Positions 40,406 through 53,931 of a stretch of 64,000 nt of DNA are shown one piece after another (position 1 is the stretch's first letter; the number at the start of each line of letters is the position of its first letter). Below the pieces are notes generated by a model. The model was not told the DNA's origin. It worked only from the letters and a program-made list of their open reading frames with translations, and did not search any database. A program made the position numbers and the translations under genes. The stretch is taken from the NCBI RefSeq assembly GCF_036850765.1, contig NC_089492.1:69006982-69070981 (forward strand), written 5' to 3'. Source of the DNA: Saccopteryx bilineata. Taxonomy: Eukaryota > Chordata > Mammalia > Chiroptera > Emballonuridae.

Positions 40406-43400
40406 TCAAAGTAAAATACAAAATATTTATCAAGCGAGGGTAGAGTCTGAACTACAGGTCGACCATGGAGACCCTTCTAAGGTGCAGAAATGGGAATTTC
40501 ATACAGACAACTCAATAGAAAGTTAAACCATATTAAGACACCTATAGGAACTGAAGAAGAGGTTCTCCTTCTAAATGAACTCTTAGAAAATATAGTCAGA
40601 GCCTCCTTAAATACCCGTCAGCAGGCTGTGGTGTTTCAGTGCCCACGCTTGAAGGGTACAAGGAGTCCTGGCTACTGTTGGAACCATGCTGAAAGGGGAG
40701 ATGGGAAGTTGCACTGCAGGGCGGGGCAGGACCCAGAAGGTCACCTGGCCCATTGTTTCTGCTCCACGGGAACACACACCTGAGACTGGATTACCAAGAA
40801 ACAGGCTAATCTTCTCTCCCGTGAGCAGAAATAGGACAGGTCTTCATTTGCCTGCATTGATTTAGCAATGTTTTTCACTAAAAAAGCATTCCTATAACTA
40901 TCTTAAATTTCTCAAGTTGCAAGCTAAGCCTGTTTTTTCTTGTGCTGCGGTGGCTGCTCCTATGCTTTCAGTTATGGTTCCTACTTTCAGTGTCCAAGTA
41001 AAAAGTTGTTTGTTTTCTTTTAAAGAGGTTATTTAAGCATTCAAGCAGAACCTTGTTTCTTTTTAATCACATACATTTAACTCCTTGTCTCAGACATGAA
41101 CTAAACACTTCTATCAAATGTTCTTTTACTTTCACTCTTAACAAAAGCAGCAAAATCCATTTTTGCTAACATCAGGCCTTAAAATGGTGGTTTTCAGCAA
41201 TTTCCCCTGTAAATAAGGGCTATCTACTGAGCCATCTATGTACATATATATCTACACACATTTGCATTTATACACATACAGATATGCACACACATACTCT
41301 CCCTCAAACTTCCCTATCCTCTACCTGGCTAAGGTGTATATTCTTGGGTATAATTATCACAAGATGTAGTATGTTTATTTTTTTCTCTACTAATAACTCC
41401 ACTTGTCAGAGTTTCTATTATTTATTAACTGCACTCTACATTAAAACCCTTCATAAGGTTCCATGGTCTCCAAGTTTTCTGTATTTTTCATGATGTCCAT
41501 CAGCACATTTATGCTTCTCTGATTTTCTAGCTTGTGTTTGGGAGAACAGCAGTGGAATCAAACTAGGATCTCAGAATCTATGAGTAACCCTTTCCTTGTG
41601 AAGCCCACAGGCCCAACCCAGTGACAGCAGCACAGATCGGGACAGGCACTCCCTATTCTAGCAGCCAGATGTCAATCAGCTGGCTGTCGAGGTGGCAGAG
41701 ACAGAGTCCACAGTGAAGAAAAGGCGGGCCAACTCAGCTGGTGTCCCCTGCCTTTTGGCACATGCTGAGTCACTGCTCTGTTCCAGGCACTGACTAGGTG
41801 CTACAGATGCAAAGACAAGTTCTGCCTGTCACATGTAGGGAGGTGACACACCAAGAGCCTTGGGAGGATTAGTTAAATACTGCAGTTTATGGAAGGGAGG
41901 GATTAGTCAGGGAATACTTGGACCACAAGGACTACCACTTGCCAAGGCCATCTGTGACTATAACCTTTCTACTCCCCTTTTCTAAGCTTGAACAGAGGCC
42001 AAGGGCAAAGTAGATTTAGCCCACAGAGTTGCAGGAGGAATAATATCCCCCCTGCACAGCCATAAAGATAAGTTTAAAATGATGAAACTACAACAATAAC
42101 AATAAAATGAATGCCACCCGAGGATGAAAATCATAGAAATCCCTTTTGTTCTTTTTGAGCCTATCCTTGTGTTTTTTAAATCATGGGTCAGGACCCATAA
42201 AAAGATCCTAAACTCAACTTAATAGGCTACTCCCAGCAATTTTTTTCAAATAGAATAATAAAATAGAAGACGTCAGAGTTATTACACAGGGAATGGTAAG
42301 CTCTATGAAGATCTGATTTAAACACATGGTATATGTGTGTACACATGAGAATAGAGACTAGAGAGGCTGCAAATTTTAATTAAATACATATTCTAGAATC
42401 AGAATTTAATTTCAGCTCAGACTCAAGTTCCAATGCTTCTACATGGTCTTTTTCTTTTTAATTTTTCAAGTGAGCTGATCCCTTCCAGTGTTGATATGTT
42501 CTCAATGTAAAATGATGGCAAGAATACTATCTATGGGAGTGTTGTAAAGACTAAATGAAACCAACACACAGTACGTAACTCAGTATTTGTGTCATAAATG
42601 TTTATTATCTCAGCTAGCCAAATAGCCATTATCTTTGTCCCAAACCTGCCCTTCTTTCTGTATTTTTATTTCTACTCAATGGAGAACATCAATACCCGTT
42701 CAGCAAAATGCTAAAAGGATTCTTTGCCCCATTTACATATGAGGGTAGAAATTAAGTAGCATATCCAAGTCACTAAGTGAGAAAGTTGGTGTTTCTGCCT
42801 GACTCTTTCATCAAAGCATACTACCTCTTGACAACCAACATAGAAACTAGAAACCTCACATCTCATTTCCCCCCCTCTATTTCATGACTCTCGAGTCCCC
42901 ATCCCAAATCCAGAAATTGCCTACTGAGCTTCCGGAATCTTCCATCCCCCTTCTCTCCCTTCCCGGTTCAGGTCCTCAGTATGTCTCCCCTGGACATCTA
43001 ACAGCCGTCTAGCTACTGTCTCCGTGTCCCACCCATTACCCTTTGACCCCACTGCTGCTCCCACAGTGGTCTTTCTTCGTTGGGAACTTCATGATCATTC
43101 TCAAGCTTTCAGTCTCTCCACTGAGCTCACATTATCCTTAGGAAAAAATACAAACCCTTGGCAGAGTATTCAGAGCTGCAAGCCTCCACCCTCCCGTGGG
43201 CTTAATGTTCTGTTGCCTCTTTGGACGTCAGGACACCCCACATAGGTCCCGTGTTCTCATGTCTGTCTCCGTTGTTCTTCATACCAGACCCTCTGCCTTG
43301 TAAACACTCTTTCTTCCTCTGCCTGACTCCTCCTACTGGGACTAAAACACCATTGTCTCTTTAGGACAACAGCTTCCTTCTCTTTTCTTAAAATGTTGTA

Positions 43401-44879
43401 AATGTTGGCAATGCAGCACTCCCCACACTGCATCTCAGTCAGCAGCTGTCGCCTATAGATTTCTCTGCTAACCATGAACTTCTGGAGCCAAGGACCTCTT
43501 ACTCTTTGGCTCAGTACCTGACAGAGCCTCCCATGTGGGGAGTAATCAATAAACAATATTTTTTCAATGAGAATGTGAGACTTAGGTCATAAGCAAAGTA
43601 GATTTTTTTTAAAAACTATAATGACTTGAAGAATGACTGAATTATTTTAAGTTATTTATAAACATGCATAAGAAACTTGACTCAGCTCTTTGGCAATATA
43701 AAGTGGACTAAATAGTATTCTTGTGAAATAAATGTAAGAACCTGCAATGCTGCCTGAGTGTCCTGTTGCTACTAAGTACATGGACCTAAAATCACTGAGT
43801 AGTTAATGCTGGAGTTTTCAGACTTTCTCTAAATCCAAAGCCCTGCAATCTCTGTGTGGCCTGAAGTCAAGAATCTCCCATCATGCACTTCAAGTACTTT
43901 ATCCCCTTAATTGCTTAAAATACCTTTAACTTTTTAAAACAATAATCTAGAAACTCAGATAAATTTTAACTTTCTGGGACCAGAAAAACCTAAAACAAAA
44001 AGAACGCTCCCAGCTTACCTATCAAGGTAAATAAAATGGTTACATCGCCATTAGTAAACACCAAGTTATACACGCTAGAGCCTGGGGAACATATGGACCA
44101 TGAATGCCTCTCTATTTCAGCATATTTGTTTTCTATTACTGTCTCATTCTTTTTCCTACTTCTAACATATACATTGAAGAAGCTCCCCAAGTCTTGTTGT
44201 AGGAAAGGAGAGGAGAACCCAAGATAAACATATTCACAAGCTTGAGAATCCACTGAAAAGGTCGACAGAAACCCCAACATCAGCAAGTCCTCACTTCACG
44301 GCTCCCCAGGCACCCATCTCATTACTCAGCTGGACAATCAGGTCCAAAGCCTAAAAGCAAGGTTTGATTCTTCTCCTTCCCTCATGTCCTTTTTATTTTA
44401 AGTCAAGTCAGTTATCCCTTCAAAAAATATTCTAAATCTGGCAACGTCTCTCTTTTTATCCTCTACAGCTCTGTTCCAATCACCAACACTGTAGCCATCA
44501 GAGGACAGGGTCGGGACACCCCTGTCTTCCTCTCCTTTCCGCCCCTCCTCTCCTCCTTTTCCCTAATAAATCCTGACACATTTTTCCCAACTTGGTGGCT
44601 CTTCTAAGAAGGAACGGGGTCTAACACAACCTCTTTCTTCTAAACCAGAGAAAGGCTAATCTCACTGTTTCTACTACCCACTCTTGTCCCATACAGCACT
44701 TTTCACACAACAGTGATCTCTTAAAAATATAAAGTAGATCATGTGGCAACCACCCCCACCCTGCTCCCTTCTCTCATCTCCAAGCCCTGTTATCTTCCTG
44801 TTAAGTTTAGATTAACCCAAATTTACTCCCTCCCTTCACTAAGATCCCTCTTCCCAGAGGGCTTGCCCTCTAAGAGACC

Positions 44880-45115
44880 TCCATCTGCTCTTCACAATAT
44901 CCTTTGATCTGCTTTTGTTTTCTCTGTAGCACTTTCCACTATTTTCTTACACTACCATTTACCTACTCACTATCTGCCTCTCCCTCCTACAAGAATGGAA
45001 GCCCCCTGAGGGCAGGGAACTTGTCTATGTTGTCACTGCTATATTCTACTGCCTGGAACATTGCCTGGCATACAGTAGGTGCTCAATATTTATACATAAT
45101 TGTCAAATGAAGGAA
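44880..45115 (+). repeat. L2 LINE 3'-end relic
   Basis: aagaatggaagccccctgag, ggcagggaacttgtctatgt, cctggcatacagtaggtgct and gtcaaatgaaggaatcag follow the L2 3' end in order. Confidence 0.8.
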
Positions 45116-45883
45116 TCAGACCCCCAAAGTTACATCCTTTTACAAACAGTTTTTTAAAATTAAAAAAAAAAATTGTCACACGATATCTTTTTTTCCTCTA
45201 GAAGCATTCCTGTTTCTATTTTCCAGTTCCAAATACCACCAGACATCAATTTTGTATGTTTAATATCATCAGCCAGCATTTAACAAATTAATAACACATT
45301 TACGCTTTACAGAAATGGCAGAAGCAGCAAGCACAGATATTTTGCAATCCCTAAAAACACATTATGTTCAAGCCCAATTGTTATTAATATTTAAATCATT
45401 AAAATAATGCTTTTCCTTGGTAAATAGTAAATTACCAGAACATCACTATATTTTAAAAACCTAATAAATGACCTTGTAATTTTTAATTCAGTCAAATGCC
45501 TTAGAAAACCCATTGCTGGCACTCCTCCAGTTCCTCACAGTGGTATAGCTGGTGATTTTTCTGGAAGAGTGAGCCTCCTGCCTCCTTAATGCTTTAAGAT
45601 ACTCGAGTTCTCAGAATGTCAGAGGCAGAGATAACTAGTACCAATGCCAGAATGGCTCTATTTCTTCTGTATCCTGGCTATTTCATCAAGACACCCAGAA
45701 CCGTCAGGATGTAAGTTTTTAAGACACCCTGGAGGAGAAAATAGGAGCGGTGACCACAGAGGCAAAGGCCATCTTGGAGAGAAATGCTTGCAGAGTGCTT
45801 TCAAGAGCCTCCTCTTTCTCTTATGAACCCTAAGTCTTGCTCACAGCCACTCCAGCATGCCATGGCTTCTGCATCTTCATGGA

Positions 45884-45964
45884 AGAAAGGAAGGTGGGGA
45901 GGGAGGGCAGAAGAAAGGAGGGAAGAAGGGAAAGAGAGAAGAAAAAAGAGAGAGAAAGGTAAAG
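45884..45964. repeat. polypurine tract (GGAA/GAGA)
   Basis: About 80 bases nearly all A and G on the plus strand (gaaaggaaggtggggaggga, gaagaaaggagggaagaagg, gagaagaaaaaagagagaga). Confidence 0.85.
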
Positions 45965-47209
45965 AATGTCCACCCCTAAGGTGGGCTTCCTACACCTTGG
46001 CCCATTCCTCAGCTCCTCCAATCCTTTCCTGTGTCCAACACAGAGAATCAGTCCCCGGAAAAAGAGACCCCCTGCAACTACAGGTTTTTACCAAAGTCTC
46101 CCTCCACCTTCAGCTAGAACTTTCTCTGAGACCTATGTTTCGCCTGCACAGATTTTCCAAGTAGAGGCTGCTTCATTCTCTCAGATTCCGGACACCACAA
46201 AGAACTAAAGACACATCCTCTTTGCTGCTTCTTCCAAGCCACTGCTTCCCTGCTCGCCCATAAGACCCTCCCTTCTCTGAGATGCATGCTGTAACACTTC
46301 CATGATGACCCATCTTCCAAACAGTGGCTTGCATTTATCAGAAAGTTAGCATTTTGACAAGTCCCAACATTATCTTGGGTTATACATCCAGCACTTCTCT
46401 CGTTCTACCTCGCTCTCGACTCTGGCCTTCAATGCCAACCAGCAAGTACAGTACCACAGCCTGGACCTATTTTTTCTCATTCCACAGTAGCAGTGACTGA
46501 ATCATTTGTTTCATTAAGGAACAAATACTGATCATCACACATGTGCTTCATTACAGGGTGGCCAGTGGGGCTGTGAGTGTAAACAAGGCACACAGAGTCC
46601 CTGCCGTTTAATAGGAGGAAGGACAATAAAAACCAGTTTAAAAGTAGTGACAAAGGCTGAGGAAGGGAAGGACAGAGAACTGACTAGAGAAAGAGCATGG
46701 GGTGGAGGCCTCCCTGCGCTTTCAGATTAAGGAAGGAACTTCTTGTTTCCAGAATTTTCAATCCTTTGTTCCCATTTCACCTGCTCTCCAACCTCATCAA
46801 GAGATGCAGGACCCTGATGTCCGCGTCTTCCTACAATGTATTATCCTTACCTTTATGTTCTTTCTACCCGTCCTGGATTCATGAATAATTATCTTAAACC
46901 ATTCTTTTACTGATAACTTTAGTTCTCTATATCATCTTCCATACTCTACTGAAAAATCCTCAACTTTGGATTATGACAAACATCTTTTCTGGACAGCTAA
47001 GCCTTGCAGAGAACAGTCGCTCCACCATGAAAGGTCCACACTCATTAGTTTCATTTTTGTTTGGACCTACGGCTCTAGGGTGAAGCCTCCTTTATGTTCA
47101 CAAGCAGCCACGTGCTTCCCCAGTCCTCACAGCATTTATTTCAATCATCTCTATCTCTTTACACTCTCCAGCCTATCACTACTCTCAGTTTGAGGAAAAA
47201 GGAGGAGCA

Positions 47210-47790
47210 TGCGTTCATTTGTGCAATCTTTCGTTCGTCCGCCCGCCTGTCCGTCCAAGCCCGCCAGCCAGCCAGCAAATATCTGAGTGCCAGGTACTGT
47301 TGTTTCAAGTGTTGCGGATACAAATGAGTGAAACCAGATGAAAACTCGGCCCTCACAAGTTTACATTTTGGCAGAGGTGAGAGACCAGCATAAAACTAAT
47401 ACACAGGTAAATGATACAGTTGGCGAAAGAGTCTAAGTGTTACAGGGTGTGGTGGGGGACACTCAGCATGTTAGAGACCGGAAGTCTGCAGTGAGTTTTC
47501 CAGCACAAACTCAGGTGGGTCAGGGTGGGCCTCACTGAGAAGGTGAGACTTGAGCACAGACTTAAAGGTGGTGAGGAGCATCAGTCTTGGCAGAGATGCT
47601 GCCACTGCAAAGGCCCTGATTGGAGCACATTTGTCACCTTCCCACACGCACCAGCAGGCTGGAGGAAGAGCACGAAGCAAGGGAGGCAGGGAGTAAGGTC
47701 TGACGGGGCTTGTAGGCTATTCTAAGAACTCAGCTTTCGTTAAGAGACAGATGGGAGCCACCAAAGGGTTTGAGCAGAGAAATCAGGCAG
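47210..47790 (+). repeat. old interspersed repeat of the attcaacaaatatttattgag class
   Basis: The order gagtgccaggtactgttgtt, gcggatacaaatgagtgaaa, gggcctcactgagaaggtga, cttgagcacagacttaaagg, tgcaaaggccctgattggag and agatgggagccaccaaaggg matches a well-known old mammalian repeat whose name I cannot give with certainty. The start has a degenerate (CGTC/CCAG)n tract at 47228-47276. Confidence 0.65.
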
Positions 47791-50439
47791 GAGTTCTCTC
47801 AAAGTACTGCTTCCTCCTTCTCTTCAAACTCATTCAAACCGATCTGTATTACTTTCTGTTCTGTCTTTCCTGATGTTTCTGCAGAACAGTTACTCATTTT
47901 CTCAGCCAATTCTCTTCTGCTTGGGATTTAAGCCACTGTGGTCCTCCCAGGACTTCCCTCCAACAAGTATCCCCCCATTCTGCCTATACCTTGAACCTCT
48001 ACCTCTGGAAAGTCTGTGTGGGCAGCAAAACCCCCCTGGCCCCCTCAATGCTATCCTTAACCCTCTATCCCTCTCTCTAATGACTACCTTCTCTCCTCCT
48101 CCTCCTCCCGCCATGTACTTGAAAGACCATTTTCTCCTCTTAGTCATGAAATCACGCATCCATTTAGGAGACTGTATGAGCACTTCCTGTCTGCCAGGAA
48201 CGATGCTGGAGACACAGAAATGGGGCACGTGGGCAAAGACACAGGGCAATGAAAGCCTGCTCACCTGCGGAACTGCTGGTGGCTAACTCCACTGATGCCT
48301 CTAACTTAAAATTTTTCATTGTAACATACATAACTTGACAGTTGCAAAAAAGTTGCACGGAGAAAAACTTCACCTAATATCTTCCACCCAAAATCCCAAA
48401 ATGCTGCCATTTTATTACATTAGATTTATCTTCTGATCTCTTTATACATGTATGTATACAGTGGATATCTAACTTTATTTTTTTGGAGTTGCAGATATGA
48501 TGTCCTTTTAAAAACACCTCAGTGTCTATTTCTTAAACACAAGAAATTCCTTTACTACAGTACAGTTATCAATACGGGGAAAAGTAATGCAGCCCCATTA
48601 TCCGGAGATACATGAAAAAACCTCTTCACCATATGTGATTTTCAACTTGTACTTTAAAATTATTACTTTTTAAAAGTATAAATGTTATACATATGCATTG
48701 GAAAAAATTTATTTTGAAAAAAAGTGGAACAAAATTCTAATTATATTCCACCATCCAGAGAGTCATCGTTAATTTCTATATACATACATACAACCACATA
48801 TACATAGACATAAATTCCCTTTTTTGAAATAAAACTGAGTATACTAAATATACTACTTGTAATCTGTGTTTCCACTTAATACTTGTAACATTTTCTCAAG
48901 TCACTAAATTTGTTTAAAAAACTATTTTTAATGGCTGTATATGAATCTATCATATAGACAGTGCCTCCAATTCAACACTCTTTCTTCCTCCCCAGTCACT
49001 TGTCTTCCTTCAATCCTCTGCCATTTTATATAGGCTGCCACTGGGTTCTGTCTTCAACCCTGTTATAGTCTCTGCACAGTCAGAATTTTCATTCCAGATC
49101 TTTCTTGAGCTCCCACATCTTCAAGTGGACGCCACCTCATAATCAACATGCCCAAACCCAAAGCCACCACCCTTCTCTCTCTGCCATGTTCCTCTTACAC
49201 GCCCCCACTCTGAACTTCTCTCTGCCTCATTCATCCCCTAGGCTCATTGGTCACTATGACCATAAATTCAATTCCACAAATACATCTTAATCTGCCACCC
49301 TCCTTCACTCAATGCCAGCACCTGATCTAAGGTCTTCAGTACTTCTTGATCAAATAAATGCAAAAAATATATCTTTAGTGTTTCCACTTCCGTTCAGCAA
49401 CCTTCCCTCTGTCCGGCTGCAGTCATGATTCTATGATCATATAACCTCCTTCCTCTGATGCCCCCACTGCACTCAGGACAAAGCATACACACCAGGCAAG
49501 GCACTTGTGCCTCTTGAGACTCTAGTCCCGCCTCCAGTGCAGCATGCAGTGCACTGCTTGCTTGCACGGTGCACACCACGGATGCTGATCTATCAGTGGT
49601 CTCTCCATGGCCCATGCCTCTGGGCCCTGGTCTCCTCCCATGGAATGCTCCAGCTGCCCCTCCCCAGGTCCAGTGTCCTTCCATTCCTAATTTTTTTTTA
49701 GCAGCTTAGAACATCTCAATGCCTCCCTCCTGACCTTTCCTTCCTAGACTGAGGGGTTGGCTATCTCCTTCCTTCATAGAATATGGGTGGAGGGCTGACC
49801 CCTGTATTCCCATTTATTTTTAAAGGCTGAGTGAAGGCATTTCTCCCAGGAAAACTTTGCTAAACACCTCATCTTGACCTCTTCTCTACTGGGTATTTCT
49901 TGAGTGTTCTTGGGGGTCCCTGGCTTCTGCCTGCCACTATCAAACTGTACTGTGATGGTCTGGTCACTCATTCACCCCCGTGAGCCCCAAACAAGGTCCA
50001 TTCTTATACACCTTTGAATCTATAATAGCACAAAGCACATTGCCTGGTATAAGTCAAATTCTAGTAAGTATATTACAGAAGAATGAATGGGTCTTGGTAC
50101 CACTGGTATAAAAGTTATGCATTTTCATTTTACTTTATATCTACATATAATTCCTTTTCATTAAATATATTAATTAAATGATCCTGAGAGCTAGAATAAA
50201 TTGATCACAAATATATGAAAGTATAGTATTTTCCACTGAGAGGTTTTAATAAATGCAGCAGACAATATGAAAATGATTAAAACATTTAAGAAGTGCTTCT
50301 GATAGAAATAACTTTTAATTGAAATAGTCCAAGCTGGGTAATTTGGCAAATATATAATCACATCCTCACAGTTACTTGATTATCATGATCCTTCTTTTAT
50401 CAGTCATTTCATTATCCAGATGTGAAACTTGCATATTTT

Positions 50440-50770
50440 TTTTGTTGTTGGAGGCAGACTTTTTAATGTGAAAGAGATAAACACCTAACCGGAGACTTGA
50501 AAGCTACTTTACACATCTGTTCCATTTAGATTTATAATTGACATGACCGTCGCTTGGAAGGATGGCTTGCTAAGTCTGTTTAGGGGGTGTCAGAAGCCAA
50601 CTTTCATTTGCATAATTGGAAAAAGCATACAAACGAGACAAAAAGGAGCCATTAAATAATAAAGATAATTTAGTAGAAGAAAAAAAAAGAAGCTCCTTTT
50701 GATTTTATCACCTTTATAGGATACCAACATTTCTAGCAAACACTTTATCATACTAAATAAAAACATCAGA
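50440..50770. promoter_or_regulatory. candidate conserved non-coding element near the VKTEP exon
   Basis: A repeat-free block about 170-500 bases 3' (transcript sense) of the exon at 50937. It has dense motif-like strings: octamer-like catttgcataattgg, ataattgacatgaccgtcgc, gccattaaataataaagata and ttttatcacctttatagg. CpGs are retained in accgtcgcttgg and aaacgagac. Function is inferred only. Confidence 0.3.
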
Positions 50771-50936
50771 ATTGCAAATGTGTGACACTGAGAGAAGCTG
50801 TATTATTTATAAAAGATACATACATAGAGATACCACATCATGCATATATACACATGCATATACATATTTGTTTATATAAGTAAAGGGGGGAAATCATGTT
50901 TTGTATTAATGCAAAAATCTAATACTTATTCCTTAC

Positions 50937-51014
50937 CTGAACCTGAGAAATTGTCTAAAGACCCGTCTGCTGTTGTTGAAACTATTTCACTGCTGCTCAT
51001 TGGCTCTGTTTTAA
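50937..51014 (-). CDS. EYA1: EYA1 coding exon ([10 protein letters not shown] exon)
   Basis: A 78-base exon, phase 1 to phase 1. On the minus strand an acceptor ttatttatttttgtag precedes TTAAAACAGAG and the donor is TCAG/gtaagg. With the G carried from the missing upstream exon it reads [19 protein letters not shown] and then LDNFSGS. This is the start of the conserved EYA N-terminal block; KTEP is also found in EYA4. Compared with the human protein as I remember it, the stretch ETAST reads EIVST and LNNFS reads LDNFS. It lies in the Ser/Thr-rich transactivation region. The intron to the next exon is about 10.6 kb. Confidence 0.9.
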
Positions 51015-53029
51015 CTACAAAAATAAATAACATATAGCATATATCCAATTAATAGTTATCTGTAAAGATGTTGTAGAAAAGATATAACATTCAAAGTACT
51101 TACATAGAAATTATTTTCAAAATCAGTCTTTTTGTATTTAAATATAATTCAGATTAATATTCCTAACAGAATCTTAAAAAAAAACTTTTGCATGCTAAAT
51201 ATTTTCTCGCTAAGGAAACAATGTATTATGACAAATTATCCTTAAAGAGAAATGCTTTAAACTAAAAGTAGTTAAATTCATTGTTTCCTTACATATTTAC
51301 TGAACTGCTAATAACTTCTCAAAATTTACATAGTGTGGATGTGAAATTCAATTAGTTTGTAGTCATTTGGCCGGAGTCAAAATGACGGCATAAGAAGACG
51401 AGAAGATGTGGGAAATAACACCAGCAGGTTTCCATGGTGCTCAAGAACAGGTGCGTGCGTGCACAAGTACACACACGTACACAAACAAACACAGTTCCTC
51501 AGAATCCAGCATGACTAAAAACAGAGTGCTCTATTGAATGAGTTATTACCACCCAGCCATATCTGGTGGCCAATTCAGCAGTATCTAAGGTACATTTAGT
51601 ATCAAAAACACACTAAATGTAAATGAAGCAGAAATGTTTTCCATTTCATAATAATTCTAGTCGCAGTCAGTTTGGGGAACGTGACCTTTGATACAGTCCC
51701 CTGGGGCTATAAAATGAAAACCTCTAAGTTCCCTAAAGCAACTCACCCTACTGATCTAGTGATGGTGTTACTGCACCCCTACCAGAGTGATAGGCCAGAC
51801 CACCACAGGACATTGGCCACTTTCCCAAGTTTTAGGTTATTTCAAAATGAAGAAATAGCACTAGTATCTTCCCCAGAAACTACTAGTGAAGGGTTGTATC
51901 AGGATTTGCCAAGCCTACTTTATTGACATTAAACATCCCCACTGACAGGTTTTCAGAAAGAATGCAGTAATATTTTAGGGGTTATCTAAAAATCAATAGG
52001 GTGCTTTCCAAAATGAAAGCCCTAACAAGACATTAGGGGAGGCTTCTCTCACAATGTAAACACATTCTGGAGTGGGACAGGACGATGGAGAAAATGGAGC
52101 TTTTCCTTCTCTGAACATCGCCAATCTCGGGAGAAGGACTAATTCCTCCCCCAGGTCTTTGAAATTTCTACTAATGCATACTAAGTAGTTTTAAAATAGG
52201 CATTATAAACAGTTGCAGCAGATAGTCACTTTCAAAAATATTAATTATTTACACTGTTTCTAAACAAAGTTGAAAAATAAAACCCGCGAGGCTAACAGGA
52301 ATCACTCCAACTGCTTGTTTTAATGTAGACCAAACAACAGTGTAACTGAAGTTCTCACTTTCCACCACTTGTTTTGGGTTAGAAATCTTAGTTGACGCTA
52401 ATAAATTCTGACATAAGCCTGTGTTTCCCTTCTCTCTTCATGCCTCCAGGAAACCTTATGATCTTGCTTTTTGCAACCATTATGCGGCCCCAGGCTTAGA
52501 AAAGCAGGTCTACCTCTGCTGGTGCACACACCCTAAGTTTGCAGAGTTCACTCAGTCATTCACAGTCGTTCATATCCGTTCTTATCTTCCTTTAAAAGAC
52601 TTCATATAATGGCATCCATACACTTGTATAATGCACATATAAAGCAATAGTTGTTTCACTCCACTGCACAGATGACCACTGGAATTCTGAGCTCAGAATT
52701 ATATACCACATGTCTAGCAAAGGATTAAAATTAGGCCCACAGGGTGCAGGTCCAGTAAAGTGTCTACTATGTGTCAGATTCTTTATTGAAATTATGATTA
52801 ATACTTCCAAACAATGTAACAAGTAGGTCTCAGAGTACAGCTCAGAAACTCTAGGTTCTAGATACTGTTTATACTGTTTTCTTGTGTCACATGAAAAAAA
52901 CTTGAAACCAGAGGGGTTAGGAATTTGCCAAAAGACACAGCAAGAGACAGAAATGAGATTTAATTTTGAATGTTTTTGTTTCAAGACTTGAAGAAATGGC
53001 AATAAAGCGGCACCTCCCAATAATTAGAG

Positions 53030-53250
53030 CTAATCTATAACCGAGCAAGGTGACTGAGGTGCCACGCCACTGTCTTCGTGAGGCATGATCATAACTGGTG
53101 CCAAGCAGGTCTAAAGTCACTAGCCGCGTCCTCCCCTGCCAGTCCGCGTACACAAGGCCGTCCTCGGGTGCGAGGGTTAGCACTCCAGGCCCGTGAACTG
53201 GCAGCGAGATCTCAGGTAGAAGTGGAGCTCTCTGGGAAAGATGGTGAAGA
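53030..53250. promoter_or_regulatory. small CpG-rich islet in AT-rich intron
   Basis: At least ten CpGs in about 220 bases (actagccgcgtcctcccctg, gtccgcgtacacaaggccgt, cctcgggtgcgagggttagc). A 128-codon minus-strand frame (53303-52917) crosses it but continues into a MIR-like relic at its C-terminal end, so coding is unlikely. It could be a minor promoter, an enhancer or a decayed GC-rich insertion. Confidence 0.3.
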
Positions 53251-53681
53251 ATGAATTTTCCATGATGCAGTGTTAGACAAACATTAATTCCAAGTCTTGC
53301 CAAATCTAAGGTCTATGACTCTGTAGATTGGACTATAAAATTACTCAGTGAAAGTTGGACTGTATCAAAACTACTATTCCTGTCCCCTGGGGCTATAAAA
53401 TTAAAACCTACCCTTTTATGCTCCATGTGATTGGCTTAACCAAATGTAGCTTTTACCTCCAAGAGACACAATCAATTACACTTGAAATTCCATTAAAAAT
53501 CAGAAAGAATGAGAAGGAAAGGGCAAGAATACTTTTTCTTTGAGGCCCCAAGAACATTGCCTTTCTGCCATTGCTCAGAATTATCCATCTATACACTAAG
53601 GTATAAAGACTCTCTTCTAATTAATCCAGTTTTTAAAAGGCTCACTGTTGAAGAGAAGAAGATATACCCAAAGTAACCACC

Positions 53682-53931
53682 AGGACAGTCATGATGTTGT
53701 CAGAGACTGTACTAGGATACGCGATCACCAGGAACTTCATGCTGAAGAGCCTGGTCATGTACTATGATGGAAAGTAGTTTCTGAATGAAGCCAAATGAAC
53801 AGAACCCACTTCTGGCTTTGTTGATGCCAAGCAGACCCTCACCCGGAAGTCAGAAAAGAACACTTCCAGTCACTACCACTTCACCCATCCCCTAGCTAGG
53901 GCCCCCACAGGTGCCAATACGCTGTAGATAA
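53682..53931 (+). pseudogene. possible processed pseudogene of unrecognised origin
   Basis: One frame stays readable for about 83 codons with only two stops (TAG near codon 29, TGA near codon 36). It starts MMLSETVLGYAITRNFML, then contains EPTSGFVDAKQTLTRKSE and KNTSSHYHFTHPLARAPTGA before a final TAG. The text is protein-like, but I cannot name the parent gene, and I see no poly-A tail or target duplication. It may be chance. Confidence 0.22.

Noticed and set aside
45784..46320. Cluster of frames of 60-126 codons on both strands
   Set aside because: They overlap each other around a polypurine tract and old repeat text; none has a recognisable domain.
52917..53303. 128-codon minus-strand frame as a gene
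   Set aside because: Its C-terminal third runs through a MIR-like relic; kept only as a note on the CpG islet.
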